Assembly (NCBI GenBank): GCA_963682175.1 | Contig: OY821774.1 | Location: 47,072,201 to 47,136,200 of the forward strand | Source: Triglochin maritima | Taxonomy: Eukaryota; Streptophyta; Magnoliopsida; Alismatales; Juncaginaceae | DNA: 64,000 bases | Direction of reading: 5' to 3' | Part shown: positions 10,401-22,376 of the stretch, in pieces | Position numbering within the stretch: position 1 is the first letter of the stretch | How the letters are laid out: each line of letters opens with the position of its first letter | The notes under the pieces: generated by a model | Told to the model about the DNA's origin: nothing | What the model saw: the letters and a program-made list of their open reading frames with translations, nothing else | The model's database searches: none | Program-made: the position numbers and the translations under genes

Positions 10401-12227
10401 TTCTCTGGAGCACTCCATTCCTATACACTTTCCAACACAAATATTACTCATAATTATAATATAATGCTTTTTATAAGAATTATAATACAATGTTTAATTG
10501 CTACCTATATTATATATAGTATAAAAAAAAGAAAAAAATTCCTACAAACTAGCCTATTAGATTTTGCAGCTAATTAGATTGTTCAAATCTACTATTGTTA
10601 ATTAGAGAGAGAACATATCACGTAACTACCAAAATCTATCATGAATGCAGCATTCTACCAACCCGGCCAATCTCCACCGGACCCAATGACATCTGTATTA
10701 ATCCTTTGTACACATATGTGCTTTGATTAGTACAATTTAATTGATTGATTACAAAGAAAATAAGAAGATTGACATCAGATTGTGTTTAGGTTAGTTGGTA
10801 AACAGCGTGGGTTCCGATGGATACATTTAGAATGCGGTTGTTGGCATAACGTGTCTTCACCACGTAGTTACTAGTTATGCATGCATGGGGACAGCTTCAG
10901 CTAGATTGTGCATGTGCTGTGGTGAGGTCAACTCTCAATAATGGACTTCTCAATTGCCATGGTGTAAAGAAATTTCTAATTAGGATTAAGAACCCATTAG
11001 TGTGGATTAATGACTTGTTTTGAGACTTAGAGAGGTCAAGAAGTTGGGTTGTAGGAGAGGTAAAAAAAATTAATATTTCAAAAACTTTAAAATCAAACAA
11101 GTAAGCATGGGGGTTTAAAGGTTTATGTATGAAACAAGGTTAGAATTTTGAGATTTACAGCTAGCTTCAAACCTCATAACTCAAGTTATCTAAATGGATC
11201 CTATAATGTTCTATTTTTTGCTGAGGTAATCTTTTGATTCATATGCTTGTTAACAATGCACGTCTATATGAAATAATACGCAGGCATTTAATTTTTTGTG
11301 TGGCTATGCTTCTTGTATTTTTGCCACGAGTTGTGATTTACATATTGAACAAAACGCTTTCATTGGGTAATACTGTTCTACACTTATACCTAATACAAAA
11401 TTTATTCCCCAAAAATACAAAATGCCAACTTATGCTTTTGAGAGAAAATATCATAGACATGCCTTTTAAAATTATTGATATTGTACAAGGGTGCAGGTGC
11501 AAAAATCCATTTTCCATTTTCTTGCTTCACCTACGATTTTTTTTCTTCTTTTTTTCAATCTTTTCTAATATCTCTACCTTACCTATATGCTCAACCCCAG
11601 AGGGCAAGTAGGAAACGAACTAGTAAAAAGTGAGAAAAAGCCTCCACCATTCTAAATTAATAAATACTACTATTAATTAATTTGTAGTTTATAAAAGCAA
11701 CCATAACGTAGGGAAAGGAATAAAAAAACATTAAAACTTCATTATATTTTCCTTAAAAAAACGCATAACTGATTAAGAATTGAGGATGCATTTGAATACG
11801 TTACTTTCAAAACATGGTAGACATGGGATAAGAACAGGGGTGAACATTAGTTGCATCTAACACCAGTAATTAGTTAGTAAAATTGAAACTGACCATGACA
11901 AGAGGAAAGGCTCAGTCAAGCTATTGTAGACATTGATGATGAGATTATCATTTGTAACTGAGAATATCTCAGGTCCTGGAAACTGCCCATTTATCAATAT
12001 CCCCTACAATTCACAAAGTTAAATCAAACTCAATTTGATCACAAACAACACCTTCTTAAGAACAACAATTATAATAACGAAAACATGTTATTTTTTACCA
12101 GTTGGGGCACTCCAAGAGGAGAGATGGTACCATACGTGACATTCCACTCAAAGAATCTATAAGGGTCTTCACCACTCACAGTCCAAGAACACAAACACAA
12201 CATCAATATTGCCAAAACCTTCTCCAT
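7499..12227 (-). CDS. SKU5-similar (SKS) multicopper-oxidase-like secreted protein, eight exons
   Basis: Eight exons: 12099-12227, 11894-12003, 10150-10420, 9881-9983, 8630-8975, 7965-8330, 7806-7884, 7499-7702. They join in frame to 535 residues, typical of the SKU5/SKS (L-ascorbate oxidase homolog) family. An N-terminal hydrophobic signal peptide (about 1-19) precedes EDPYRFFEWNVTYGTISP. Three cupredoxin-like domains follow, with LINGQFPGPEI, SWNGVLQRRNSWQDGV, YRFRISNVGLQ, HLDGYSFFVVG and NVGMWNLRSEFWARRYLG. The copper-binding His motifs of true oxidases (HWHG, HCHxxxH) are replaced, as in SKS proteins, so it is probably not a catalytic oxidase. The C-terminus ends VGQQL without a hydrophobic GPI signal, so it is more likely secreted to the wall. 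Relatives act in cell-wall expansion and pollen-tube growth. Intron 4 carries a TRIM. The gene is convergent with the invertase. Confidence 0.92.
9063..9575 (+). mobile_element. TRIM retrotransposon in SKS intron 4
   Basis: Two direct repeats of about 165 bp (roughly 9067-9252 and 9406-9570) share AAGTTTAGTCTCAC, TTGCTTAACATGAGAATGTT, GGGTGAGATATAAAGA and GGCACATGAGTGACGG. The first ends GACGTTACA and two bases later comes TGGTATCAGAGCC, the canonical plant primer-binding site complementary to initiator-Met tRNA. A G-rich tract (AAGTGGGGTAGG) precedes the second repeat, as a polypurine tract should. There is no coding capacity, so it is a terminal-repeat retrotransposon in miniature. The second LTR's 3' end is eroded and no clear target duplication remains. 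Confidence 0.82.
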
Positions 12228-13658
12228 GTCTTCTTCTCTCTCCTCTCCGATGTATTTTCAATTCGGAGACTACGATTTATATATAGAAACCGATGTATAA
12301 GAGAGTGTATTGTGATGTGGATGGATAGTAGAGAGAAGTGGAAGTTTTGTGAATGGAAAGGTATGGGACGTGGATGTGTACATATAGACCACTTGAGGGG
12401 AGATGTATGAGTTGGAGCCATATGTCTCACTTCTGTGTATGTTACGTTTCCAAAACCAGCTGAAACCGTGTATTTAATGAATAATAGATAGAAAAATTTC
12501 TAACGAAATGCATCTTAATTAAGTAGTGCGTCACCATTGCATATTTACTTGATGATGAAAGGCAAAAGGAGTGGTGGTAAACTGATGTTAGGAGAGTATG
12601 AATCTATTGTAAAAATAAAATAAGGATGTTTGTCTAAACGTCCTCCAAAAAAATTGAAATATTTTAGCAAGACCTTCTGAAAATCCATAACATTAGTTTT
12701 TACCTCATATAGCCATATCAAGTTGCAAAATCAAATCAGACGTGTGCGGCGGGCAAGGGGAACGTGAGTTCATTCATTTAAGTAATAAATAAAAAAAACT
12801 TTGAGCTTCACCAGTTCTGACCTACCAAAATATATGACTAATAATGGATCACAACAGCTTGAATGGAGAGTGGAAGGTGAAGCTGAGCTGTGAACTGGGA
12901 ACATGGGTGGAAGAAGGGGAAAATTCACTTTGATGTTGGTATATATAATTATGTATACAGGTTGGCATTATAATAAAGTCAAACAAAAACCATGTGAGTA
13001 TGACTTCCATTTCCGTTCTCTTTTGTGTGTATACAAAAATTGAAATTTTCTCTTGCATGGAAGCCCTTGTGGAGACAGATTATAATAAACATGCCTGGTG
13101 TTCGTGGAATGGAAATTAGTTACACTTTGCACCCCTTGATTACCATACCAGTAGTATATTTGTACCTAGCTAGAAGTAGTTACAATTTCAATTTCAATTG
13201 TTTTAAGCAAAATGTTACGGACATCATGGACAAGGGTTGCATAATCTACCGTTTATAAAAGTAAACTCAAATCAAAATACATGTGTATAGTACTCCAACT
13301 CTATGTGGTTTCAAACAAATATATACTTAAGACTAATTTTATCAATTGTTTAAGCTACACTACCTTATTCATCATATTGTTTAAGAAGCATATTACTTGA
13401 TACCTAATTGAAAACTAGTTAAATATTATTTCAAATAATTATAGTAGATCTAATCTTATTAGAGGGAGTACACGTTTCCTTATTTCTCTCTCTCCTACAT
13501 TGGCATTCAAGAAAACCCACACAAGAGTACTCTTCTTCACCTTAGTTGCGAGATGTGTAGTTTTTTCTCCCAAAGCATGCCATGATATTTTACTTGTAAA
13601 ATGTTGTGCTTAGCTTTCATTTTTTAATATTTTTCTCATTTTTTTACATCAGTGTAAT
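12228..13658. other. Upstream region of the SKS gene, no gene seen
   Basis: This stretch should contain the SKS promoter and 5' UTR; TATATATAG (12280-12288), about 60 bp upstream of the start codon, is a TATA-box candidate for the minus strand. The rest is AT-rich DNA with short open frames that resemble nothing I recognise. Confidence 0.4.
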
Positions 13659-14273
13659 TAAGGCTGTCAATCGTGTCGTGTGCTAATCGTGTCGTGTCAA
13701 GTCCTATATATAAGCTCTAGGTGTTGCACCGTATCCTACCCATTTAATAATCGTGTTGCTAGATTTTTGTCGTATCCAACCCGTTTATAATCGTGTTGTC
13801 ATATCCAACTCGGTTACTTCGTGTACACGTTTAACATCATTACCGTTTACACCATTTAACACACGATTATTCACCCGTTCAAAGTTCAAACTTCAAACTT
13901 CAAAGTTTCAAACCATGGTCACACAAAACAAGACAACTTGAAAGCACTAGTATTAAAATTATAAGTATGACATTCGGTTATTAGAATTTCTTTATTATAA
14001 TTTATAATTTATATATTACTTGTAGACTTGTCGGTATTAGTCGTGTATTAATTGTGTCGTATTCGTAATCGTGTACCTAATTACCCGATTACTTATCGTG
14101 TCTTAATCGTATTAATCATTTTTGCAGTATAAATCCATATTCAACTCATTTAATAATCGTGTTGTCGTATCCAACCCATTTATTAATCGTGTTGAAATTC
14201 TCAATCCATATCCGCTAACTTCGCGTCATTTTCGTGTCGTGTTATCGTATTTCGTGTAAAATTAACAGCCCTA
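13659..14273. mobile_element. hAT-type MITE, 615 bp, with 8-bp target duplication
   Basis: The ends are inverted: TAAGGCTGTCAAT on the left and, read from the right, TAGGGCTGTTAAT. The flanks are AGTGTAAT (13651-13658) and AGCGTAAT (14274-14281), an 8-bp target duplication with one mismatch, as expected for hAT. The interior is packed with variants of ATCGTGTCGTGT and TATCCAACCC and has no coding region, so it is a non-autonomous element. Confidence 0.82.
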
Positions 14274-14937
14274 AGCGTAATTTAAGAGTATCTTCAACCA
14301 AATATTGCAAGTTGAACAACAACAAGTCAACAATGCCACCGATCTATTTTGGGGTCGTCCCTTCCTTCTACTTCCAAGCAAAAGTATTTATTGAGTACCT
14401 TAACAGCTTGAGTGTTATCTTTCACACGATGTAATTTTGGCAACAAAAGGCATATAAAAGGATATATTTGCACCTTCGTGTCTGCGGAGGATACATATAC
14501 AACCAAACAGACGTATTTTAAATTCCAATTATTGATTGAGTGATGAATCAAATGATTGAGTGTTGGTAACAGAAGAGGCGCTTGTTTTTTGTCATCTTTG
14601 CTTGCAACAACCAACCACGCCTAATTGCAAACATACATCGATTCTCTCTTTTAGGGTTGTTGCTTATTATGTGAGGTCACATTCTCAACCACTGATTAAA
14701 TTAACTTCATTTTATAATACCAATAACTTAGAGGAAGAAGGCTGTAGTGAATGCATCCATGTGATGGGTACAATTGAATACGTAATTGTTGGCTTTGCGG
14801 ATTCTTAGATTTGGTGCTTTTCCTACGCCCTAAGCAATAATTAATATTCTTTTTCTTGATAATTTTCAAAGTAACGATAAATTTGGGTTTGCTCTCTATT
14901 ATTTATACTTTCGATCTTGTCAAAGACTTCGACTTAA

Positions 14938-15311
14938 GACCACCCTTAACGGGTGGTCTCTTTTGTCGGGTGCCCACCCATAAAGGGTGGGCGTCTCCTG
15001 GGCACTGGCGCCCGAGCACCTGTGGAGGGGAAACGTGACTCATGGTGGTTAAATTATTATTTTTTTTTTGTAAAAATGTGTGAAAAATTATTTTAAATTA
15101 TTTTTTTCAATTTTTTTCTGAAAAATATTTTTTTATTTTTAAATTTTTTGCCTAAGATTGATTCTCAAATGACGTGAAAGGAATAGAATGTAGGACGTCA
15201 AACTATTTTTTGGCGTTGTTAAGGAATATTTGGAGTGAGTGGGTTGATATGACGTGACAGAGAGAAAAAATCAGACGCCCGAGATGTGCCAGACGCCGTT
15301 AACGATGGGAT
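14938..15311. mobile_element. PIF/Harbinger-type MITE related to the 35.7-kb element
   Basis: The left end GACCACCCTTAACGGGTGGTC follows a TAA. The right end (GACGTGACAGAGAGA, then CAGACGCCCG, then GCCGTTAACGATGGG) matches, in reverse orientation, the left end of the 2.4-kb Harbinger element at 35712 (GGTGCCC, GCGCCC, TCTCTCTGTCACGTCA). The interior is A/T homopolymer-rich and non-coding. The right boundary and target duplication are less certain than the left. Confidence 0.6.
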
Positions 15312-16799
15312 TTGAGCGAGTTGATAGAAAATTCACTAATCATTGTTGAATTATTTCGTTTTCGTTCGAGGTACATTCTTTTTTATAGGTATAATAAAAT
15401 AATGTCATATATTTCTTCTATTTACTGTTTACTCTCTAAAATGTCTTGATTGTATAATATATATATGTATATATATATTTCGTTAGTTGGTTAGGCTGAT
15501 ATATGTGTGTGTATACATACTATGTATGTATTATGAAGAAAAGACAGCATAAATATATTATACATTGAAAAAAAAAACTTATTTACTTATCAATAATAGA
15601 GATAACAATAATGGAAGAAATATTTTAGGAAGCATTTGGATCCCGCGTTTGTCAATCCCACGACCCTTTTAATTGATAACATTAGAAACCCATGATTTAT
15701 AAATGATATGATTTATATTTGCTTTATTTAGGTAACACATGTCACTTTGAAATGATAATAGATAAAAAGGTTCATACAATATCTAACTGGTTGCGCGAAG
15801 TTTACAAATAATATCTGACCTGTGAAAAATATATACTAAGTATGCATGTCATCATTTTTGGAATATAATTTTAAGATCTTGTTTTGATTCAAATGACTAA
15901 CATTAAAAGTAAAAGTAAGTCACCTCTCAACATTGAATTTGCTTTTGGCAAAAATTATATAAATGTGTGGTACTTCAAAATTTTCATGAAGCACTTGCAA
16001 ATTTCTCATATGAAGTTTACCAAACTTATAGTATTTGGAAATTCCATACTAATTGGCGCATCCAATAACGTCAGTGATTTGTAACTAAATTGAATGGGAA
16101 AAAAAAAATCACAAGAAGGCTCAGAGGAAGTTCATCTAGAGATGAGCATGGGTTACGGACCCAGGCCATAACACATTTGAAAATAAAAATAAAAATCGAT
16201 CTAAGCCCAAATCCATCTAGTAAAGGACTGAACTACAATTTGAAATATAACTCGTTTTAATAGATATAACTCATCATAGGCTTATGGGTTATTCGCCCGA
16301 AATAAAATTATGTATTTATATTTTATATTACCTATGAAGCTAATACTTTAGGTCTTGAAAAACAAAACTGAGCTGGTTTTGGTGTAAACATGAGTCTCAC
16401 TCTTTTCTTTTCTTTTTCTTTCAAAGTAACTACATTTTACACATAAATACGTATCACTTGTTAAAGTAAGTATAATCCAAGTATTAGAAGAAAAAAAACT
16501 CATACCATTGTATTTGCTTAATTCAGTGCTTTCATATTAGACGAAAAATTCTTTTCAACATAGTTAAAAAGTCCTTCATTTTAGCTTGATTTATTAACCA
16601 AGAAATATATTTTTATTACACCAAAATATGACAATTCGTATTTTTTATACAATTATTTATTTATTTTGGTGAGTAAACACTTGGAAAACGTTAATTAACT
16701 AATCGAAACAAAGTATGTTATAATCATATCATAAAAGAAAGAAAGAAAGAAAGAAAGAGAAATATTGGTGGGAGAAGAGAAGAGAAGAGAAGAGGAGGG
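15312..16799. other. AT-rich intergenic DNA and GA-rich leader of the next gene
   Basis: No gene or clear repeat was recognised, apart from short TA-rich runs near 15450. The last about 65 bases are a GAAA/GAGAA-rich tract immediately before the start codon at 16800, typical of a plant 5' UTR. Confidence 0.4.
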
Positions 16800-19700
16800 A
16801 TGGAGGAGGCGTCTTCCCGTGCGAACCTGTCGGAGCAGCTTCGGGAGTACCAGATCCGTTCCAACCACGACTGGGCCTCCGTCTCCTTCTTCTCTTCCAC
16901 CTCCACCATACCCTCCAGGTACTATTTTAGATTTCGGGATCTTATCTAAACCTAATTTAGATGATTCTGTGATATTATTTTTTAAAAGTTAATTTGTGCC
17001 CTCAAAAGTTAAATCTCAGAATCAAATAACTTTGGTTTCGGAAATCGAAATTTGAACACACCCTTAATTCCTCCCTCAACCCGAATGATTGCTTCAACCG
17101 AGAGATCGGCTAACTCATGGATACGTAGGTAATGCTTACAAGATTACTCTCTAGAATAGGTCTCAATCACATGAAAGACAGATTACATTACATACTGTTT
17201 ACTCAGATTGTTTCGAATCCCATTGGATTTGGATATTACCTTTTTTTTCTTCTGTTTTTCCAATTCTCTTTCTCCAAGGGGACTCGGGTCGTATATATAA
17301 ATGATAAGTCACGTCTCATTGGTTAACTGTAATGTCAATGTTAATGTTGCTGCACAAGGGAGCCAATACCATGACCATATTAATATATTTATTACTGATT
17401 CTGGGACCAAATTGGTCTACTGATTGGGTCCCGAATCCTGATCTTATAGAATGTATCAGACGGAAGGGGATGAAAAGTCCCCATGATAATGAGGTGCTGC
17501 TACTATAAATGTACACAGGATATTCATATTGTTGTTATAGGTTTAACATGATTACGACTAATGATGGTAGACCATCATATGAGATCAATACAGTTACAAT
17601 GATGAGGGTGGTGGGTTTGCGACCTATAGAGCGCAACAACCTCGATGGGGTCGTACTCCAGCGAACTTGAGCGACTCTGAAGATGATGGTGTCATAAGCT
17701 ACAATGCTTACAAACAAGCAAGTCGACTTTGACGGAGATATGTCTCGGCTGAGCAAACACGTACGGTAAAGCTTTCTTACTTTTTCGGAGATCTCGAAAA
17801 TGAGCACATTTTGGAACGGTTATATGAAGCAGAGTGGTGTTTTGAGGTGGAGGGGATTCCGTCGGGTGTCTTTTGCAACCTCCGAATTCAGAGGATGTGC
17901 TGCGGCTTGGTGGGAAGAGCTACAATGTCTCAAAAATGGCATGGCAAGAATCAAGTACAAACTTGGCCCAAGTTGAAAAGGTTAATGCATGCGGAGTTCT
18001 TGCCACTGATTTTCGAGCCCAAGGTATCTGTCGACGTACCCAGACCAGTCCCAACTGTGCTTCTTGAGGCAACCCACACTCCAACAATTGATGCACACCA
18101 GCCGTTCGTCACAACACCTAAACCAGTTCGGACTGGGCATCTTTCTTCTACACACTTCGAAAGAGAAGCAGGATGATGAAGAATTGGCTGAACCTGTTGT
18201 TGCAGTTGAAGGTATAGAATCGAACCAAGATCTTGATATGTGTTTGTTAGAAGTTACTACTTTGATAGGGGCACCAGAAGTTGCTGCAAAGATGGAGCAT
18301 CCCACGGATCTAGTTAGTGGGCCTCAATTGTTGATGAAATGCCGGTACCAATCCTAAAGACACATGTTGCTACGAAATACACGTCAAGAACTACAGAGCA
18401 GAAGGTGCTCGATGAAATGCTCAAACCAGTTGATGATGCATGTAATGCTACTGCGTGCACCCCAACAAGTGTTGAACACCAGGGGACTTGTGAACTTGAG
18501 CTGGAACACGCTTCTTTCAATCGAGTGGGAGAAATGGTCATTAAAGGAGCAGATCATGATGAATTAGAATTTGTGTCTAATACCAAACCTATGAAAAAGA
18601 ATGGAGCTTCTGGTCCAGAGCACCATCATGTGGAGGATACAATTGGTAAGAAAATTGTTGTTATTGCAGTCCCAAATTTTGTCAATTTTGTGGTAGTAGC
18701 TCGTACCTTGGTGATTGAAAACCAAGTTGTGGTTGATGCAATTCAAGCATTAATGAAGCAATGATGCATATCAAAGCTAATGATGAAAGTAATTCAAGTT
18801 TTATGGGGTGCTAATAAGGATTCGTATGTTTCTACTTGTGTCAATGGGTTTTTAGGAATCCTTAATCGCATACGTGGAAGAGAGCAACCAGCAAATTTGG
18901 TTACAGCTGGGTTTGATTTTGGCAGGGGTACTATTCCTTTGGTGTCTAATGAAGGTTCAAAGTTTCATCTCAAATGCACTTAGGTGGCAGTAGAGACTTG
19001 GCAGGGAAAAGAAATTTCTTGTGTGCAAAAGGAATCCAATTCTGATGATGCTAAGAAGATTAATATGGTTTTGATGAAAGGAAGGTTCCTAAGGCACATC
19101 CTTAATCCTTTAATCTTTTGTGGTGAATATGGTGTTCCAGATATGACACAATACTTGCACTTCACTAATTTACAGAAAGTGAATCCAATGGCGTCACTTT
19201 GGGATGATGGTGAAAATAAACATATGATTGAGTTGCTCATTGTTGATGTTTCCTCTGCTGCATTACATGAGTTAAAAAAGCTAGATCAAATTTATGTAGT
19301 TGTTGGAGATTTTATAATTGTTGATATTCCACTTATGAGTGAAATTGTTCCAAGAGGAGAAGCAATTACATGTCAAAATTTGGGTCAAGTACATCAATTG
19401 TTATCTACTGAGATGATGCATCTTGATAGGTGCAAGCTGCTGCTACCTTTGACATCTGGATGTGGCTATGAGGTGTTGTTTGACCTTAAGTCCACTCTCA
19501 ATTCATATGATAAGTTGCAAGTGCATTTTAGTGATCAGGAACAATTTGAATATTTTCAGCGAGTTCTTAGCATGCTGCGAATAAGTCGTCCACTTAACGA
19601 CCGTGACATGTACACATTCAGGTCTACTAGTTGGATCTTTTTGAGGTTTGTTCTAAGCATGGGTTTAACACTTGTTGGTGGTGAGGAGGATTGAAATATT

Positions 19701-20471
19701 CTTGGATGGCCTCCAAGCGCGAAAGTCACCGGCTTTCATTACAGACCATAACTCGAGGGCGAGTTTTCTTTAAGTGGGAGGAACTGATGTAGGACACAAA
19801 GTATGATAAAAAATGTTATTTTTAGAGTTAGTGTTGTTTTGATTTGAGTAGTATCTAGTGAGGTATTTTAGTATACTTTAGGATTGTTTTTGCAAACTAC
19901 CTAGTTTTGTGATCTTTATATTTGAGAAGAAAGAATGAGAAGAGTTAGTTTTTGTTTTGCCCTAAAATTGGTGTTTTCTCCTTTTTCTTGGTGGATTCCA
20001 AGATCTTTTCCGGTGGAATCCAGATTTTATCTCGCCGGTTGGAGCAAAATCCGGCGAACTCGCTTCCGTTCTGCGTCATTTCTGAAGAGCACCATCCAAA
20101 TAATTTACTTATGACTTTGACTAGGATTTATTGTAGATATATTTTACTTTCCTGTGACATTTCACAGTATACTGTTGACACTCATCCACTTTGGATGTAG
20201 TTATATCTGTGGGTTGTTTGGGGATACAGCTGATACAATTGATGTATAATGGGTTATTTGCAGGGCAGATGATGTGCTGTTTGTGACATGGGAGCTCGTG
20301 ATTTTTGCGTCCCTTGTATTTTCAGCAGTGTCTCTTTATTACAGGTACATGAGGCTCGCCTTTCTCTTGATATGCATCACCGCCCTCTTGTTCATCTCCA
20401 TGAAAATCACAAAACATGTAAGGAAGCACAAAAAGAGAAAACGAAGGTTGCTTCTTCCACTGTCCATGTAA
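16800..20471 (+). CDS. Small two-helix membrane protein, 108 residues, two exons
   Basis: Exon 1 is 16800-16918 and exon 2 is 20264-20473 region ending with a stop at 20469-20471. The GT-AG junction splits an Arg codon and the frame is kept. The protein starts MEEASSRANLSEQLREYQIRS, a soluble N-terminus, then has two hydrophobic helices (about 44-66 and 69-89) and a strongly basic tail (KHVRKHKKRKRR) ending LLLPLSM. I recall a conserved plant family of small membrane proteins with the same RANLSEQLREYQIRS start and LLPLSM end, but no established function. The 3.3-kb intron is mostly retrotransposon debris. The basic tail beside the second helix suggests a cytosol-facing C-terminus, which is inference only. 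Confidence 0.82.
17530..20150 (+). mobile_element. Decayed gypsy-type retrotransposon fragment in the intron
   Basis: About 17600-18010 encodes, across at least two frames, a Ty3/gypsy gag capsid segment: EHILERLYEAEWCFEVEGIP, then EFRGCAAAWWEELQ, then TWPKLKRLMHAEFLP. Frameshifts and stops break it. Up to about 19695 are open but unrecognised frames (the longest, 18984-19694, has 236 codons and no motif I know). Near 19770-19790 a purine-rich tract (AAGTGGGAGGAACTG) is followed by TGTAGGACAC, which looks like a polypurine tract and 3' LTR start. I found no matching 5' LTR, so the element is truncated or rearranged. Confidence 0.6.
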
Positions 20472-21488
20472 ACTCATAAGCAAAAGGCCAATACTTCATG
20501 TAGTTTTCTTCATTCAATATTGGAAAAACTGTCATATGTGAAACTTTGCAGCAGCAATTTACTGATTCGTTGGACACACTCCCCAGAAAATATTTTCATA
20601 GCCTTCAAGCTTAACCAACAATTTTCTGTTGAACTTGATGGATGTGCTAACGAGAACCTTGTCATCTATTATTTATATTGAAATGATGTTTCATTTCCTT
20701 ACATTGTACTAGCATAAGTTGTTTTTGGTTGGGAATCAAAGGCTCATTTTAGATTGTTGTGGGTCATTGCTGTAAGTTGAGGTCATTTATAGATCATTAG
20801 ATCAAGATGACCAATCTCATACGGCTTGCAATTTGATTTTACTTTACCTACCCAAAAGAAAGCTTAAACCACTGTTTTTGCAATTTATTTGGTTTGAAAC
20901 TTTGAATAGATGAACTGCCCAAACTAATTGTTCAGGCATTGTTGAAAGCTATTGACGTCCAAAATTCACCCAACCTATCTAAGAGTTATTCTATACTGCA
21001 CTGAAAGTTCGTTGAACTACGTAGGAATAGATCTTACTTATCTCAAAGGGTCAAAGGTCAAATACTTATGCAAGATGAATCGCGCCTCAAAATTGGGCTC
21101 CTTTCAGTTTGATAGGACAATAAGAAACAAGTGATCAGATTTAGGGTATTAGTATAACTTTTTCATCAAAATTATGCAACATTATCATCTTGGATTAATG
21201 GATACATAACTTACCCATAATCTACTATATGACAATGTTCAGTTTCAAACTGTTTTTTTCTTCGAATAAAACATTTTTTAGTTACTATTTGACAATGGTT
21301 ACTTCGTTTTTTTTTCTTCTCTTTGTAGCTTCCAGAATAAGAAACTTGCTGCCATTTTCCGTGAGCTCCCATCCACAACACAAACAGAATGTCATGCATT
21401 GAAAATTTTAAATTTGACTAGTAGTACAGGTTCAGTAACACTATTTACAATCAAAAGTCAAAACTACTAATTACCTCTTAAAAGACAA
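20472..21488. other. Intergenic space between convergent genes
   Basis: This contains the 3' flanks of the membrane-protein gene (+) and the DUF241 gene (-). No additional gene, repeat or RNA was recognised. Confidence 0.4.
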
Positions 21489-22376
21489 TTAAAAGGTGCT
21501 GAGTATGTTCAGCAAACACACTCTGTTCTGTATCAGACCCTTCGACAAACTCTTCATCAAATCTTCAATTTTTCCCATTCTGATCTCCGACGCTTCTGTT
21601 TGCCTTGCCAATGAATCCACCATGTCTTTAGTATCACCATCTTTGCTCAAAAGTCGGCATCGAAGCTTAGAAACTGAAGCATCAACACTTTCCAATTCAC
21701 TCGCATTCTCCAATAATTGCTCATCCTCAGCTGCCACTTTTTTCTTGTGGAGTTGTTTTGTTCGTGAAATTAGCGACCACCAACCAGTATTTTCCGACCC
21801 AGAAGAACTCAATGACAATAAAAGAGAGGTCAAAACAGAGTTCGAAATTAGCTGAACATCGATGATTGCTTGGATTATGGGAACAGGACATAACAATTTC
21901 TCACTGCCAACGCCGAGTTGTTTCCTCAAATTCTTGAGGCAGCTTCCAACCCCCTTCTTGACCTTCTTTCTGGATTGAATATAAGAATCCACATCACGCG
22001 CTACATCGATTTTCTTCCTTCTTAAAGCTAACTGTAGCTGTTGCAAGCTCTCCTTGGCAAGAACCAATGCTTCCTTAATTGCACCACACACGTCGAGTAG
22101 CCTCACAAACCTGTCCAGTGCTTCTTCAGTGCAATTATCGATCCGAAGACCAGCAATAGCTTGTTGGTTGTCAGGAATGCTCAACTCATCCTTCAAAAAA
22201 CCGTACAGACTGGACAGACCACAGAGACTGGTACAAACTGTGTCTGTTTTGTGTATGAGTTGGGTGGTTTCCACCCGATTTCGAAGCTTTTGCAGCTCTG
22301 CCTCGACTCCGGTGGGTTGAAACCTCGTAGGCAAGCTTACTGAGCGAGTTGGAGCTGTAGAAGTAGCACACTCCAT
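21489..22376 (-). CDS. DUF241 family protein, intronless
   Basis: A single 295-residue open frame from ATG to TAA. The layout is that of the plant DUF241 family: a Ser/Thr-rich N-terminus with SVSLPTRFQPT, then long amphipathic helices (VEAELQKLRNRVE, LLDVCGAIKEALVLAKESLQQLQLALRR, SRKKVKKGVGSCLKNLRK) and a C-terminal helix near IRMGKIEDLMKSLSKGLIQNRV. DUF241 proteins are mostly single-exon genes and their biochemical role is not established; some are linked to root or shoot development. No signal peptide or transmembrane helix is evident. Upstream, TATATATAG at 22424-22432 on the plus strand is a TATA-box candidate about 50 bp before the start codon. Confidence 0.88.
   Translation of the reverse strand: MECATSTAPTRSVSLPTRFQPTGVEAELQKLRNRVETTQLIHKTDTVCTSLCGLSSLYGFLKDELSIPDNQQAIAGLRIDNCTEEALDRFVRLLDVCGAIKEALVLAKESLQQLQLALRRKKIDVARDVDSYIQSRKKVKKGVGSCLKNLRKQLGVGSEKLLCPVPIIQAIIDVQLISNSVLTSLLLSLSSSGSENTGWWSLISRTKQLHKKKVAAEDEQLLENASELESVDASVSKLRCRLLSKDGDTKDMVDSLARQTEASEIRMGKIEDLMKSLSKGLIQNRVCLLNILSTF

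Noticed and set aside
10790..10830. tRNA- or SINE-like string with TTAGTTGGTAAACAG and GTGGGTTCCGAT
   Set aside because: It weakly resembles A and B box spacing, but no cloverleaf or SINE body could be traced.
18064..18764. Overlapping open frames of 97 and 141 codons
   Set aside because: They lie in the retrotransposon interior, change frame repeatedly and show no motif I can name, so they are covered by the element entry rather than listed as genes.
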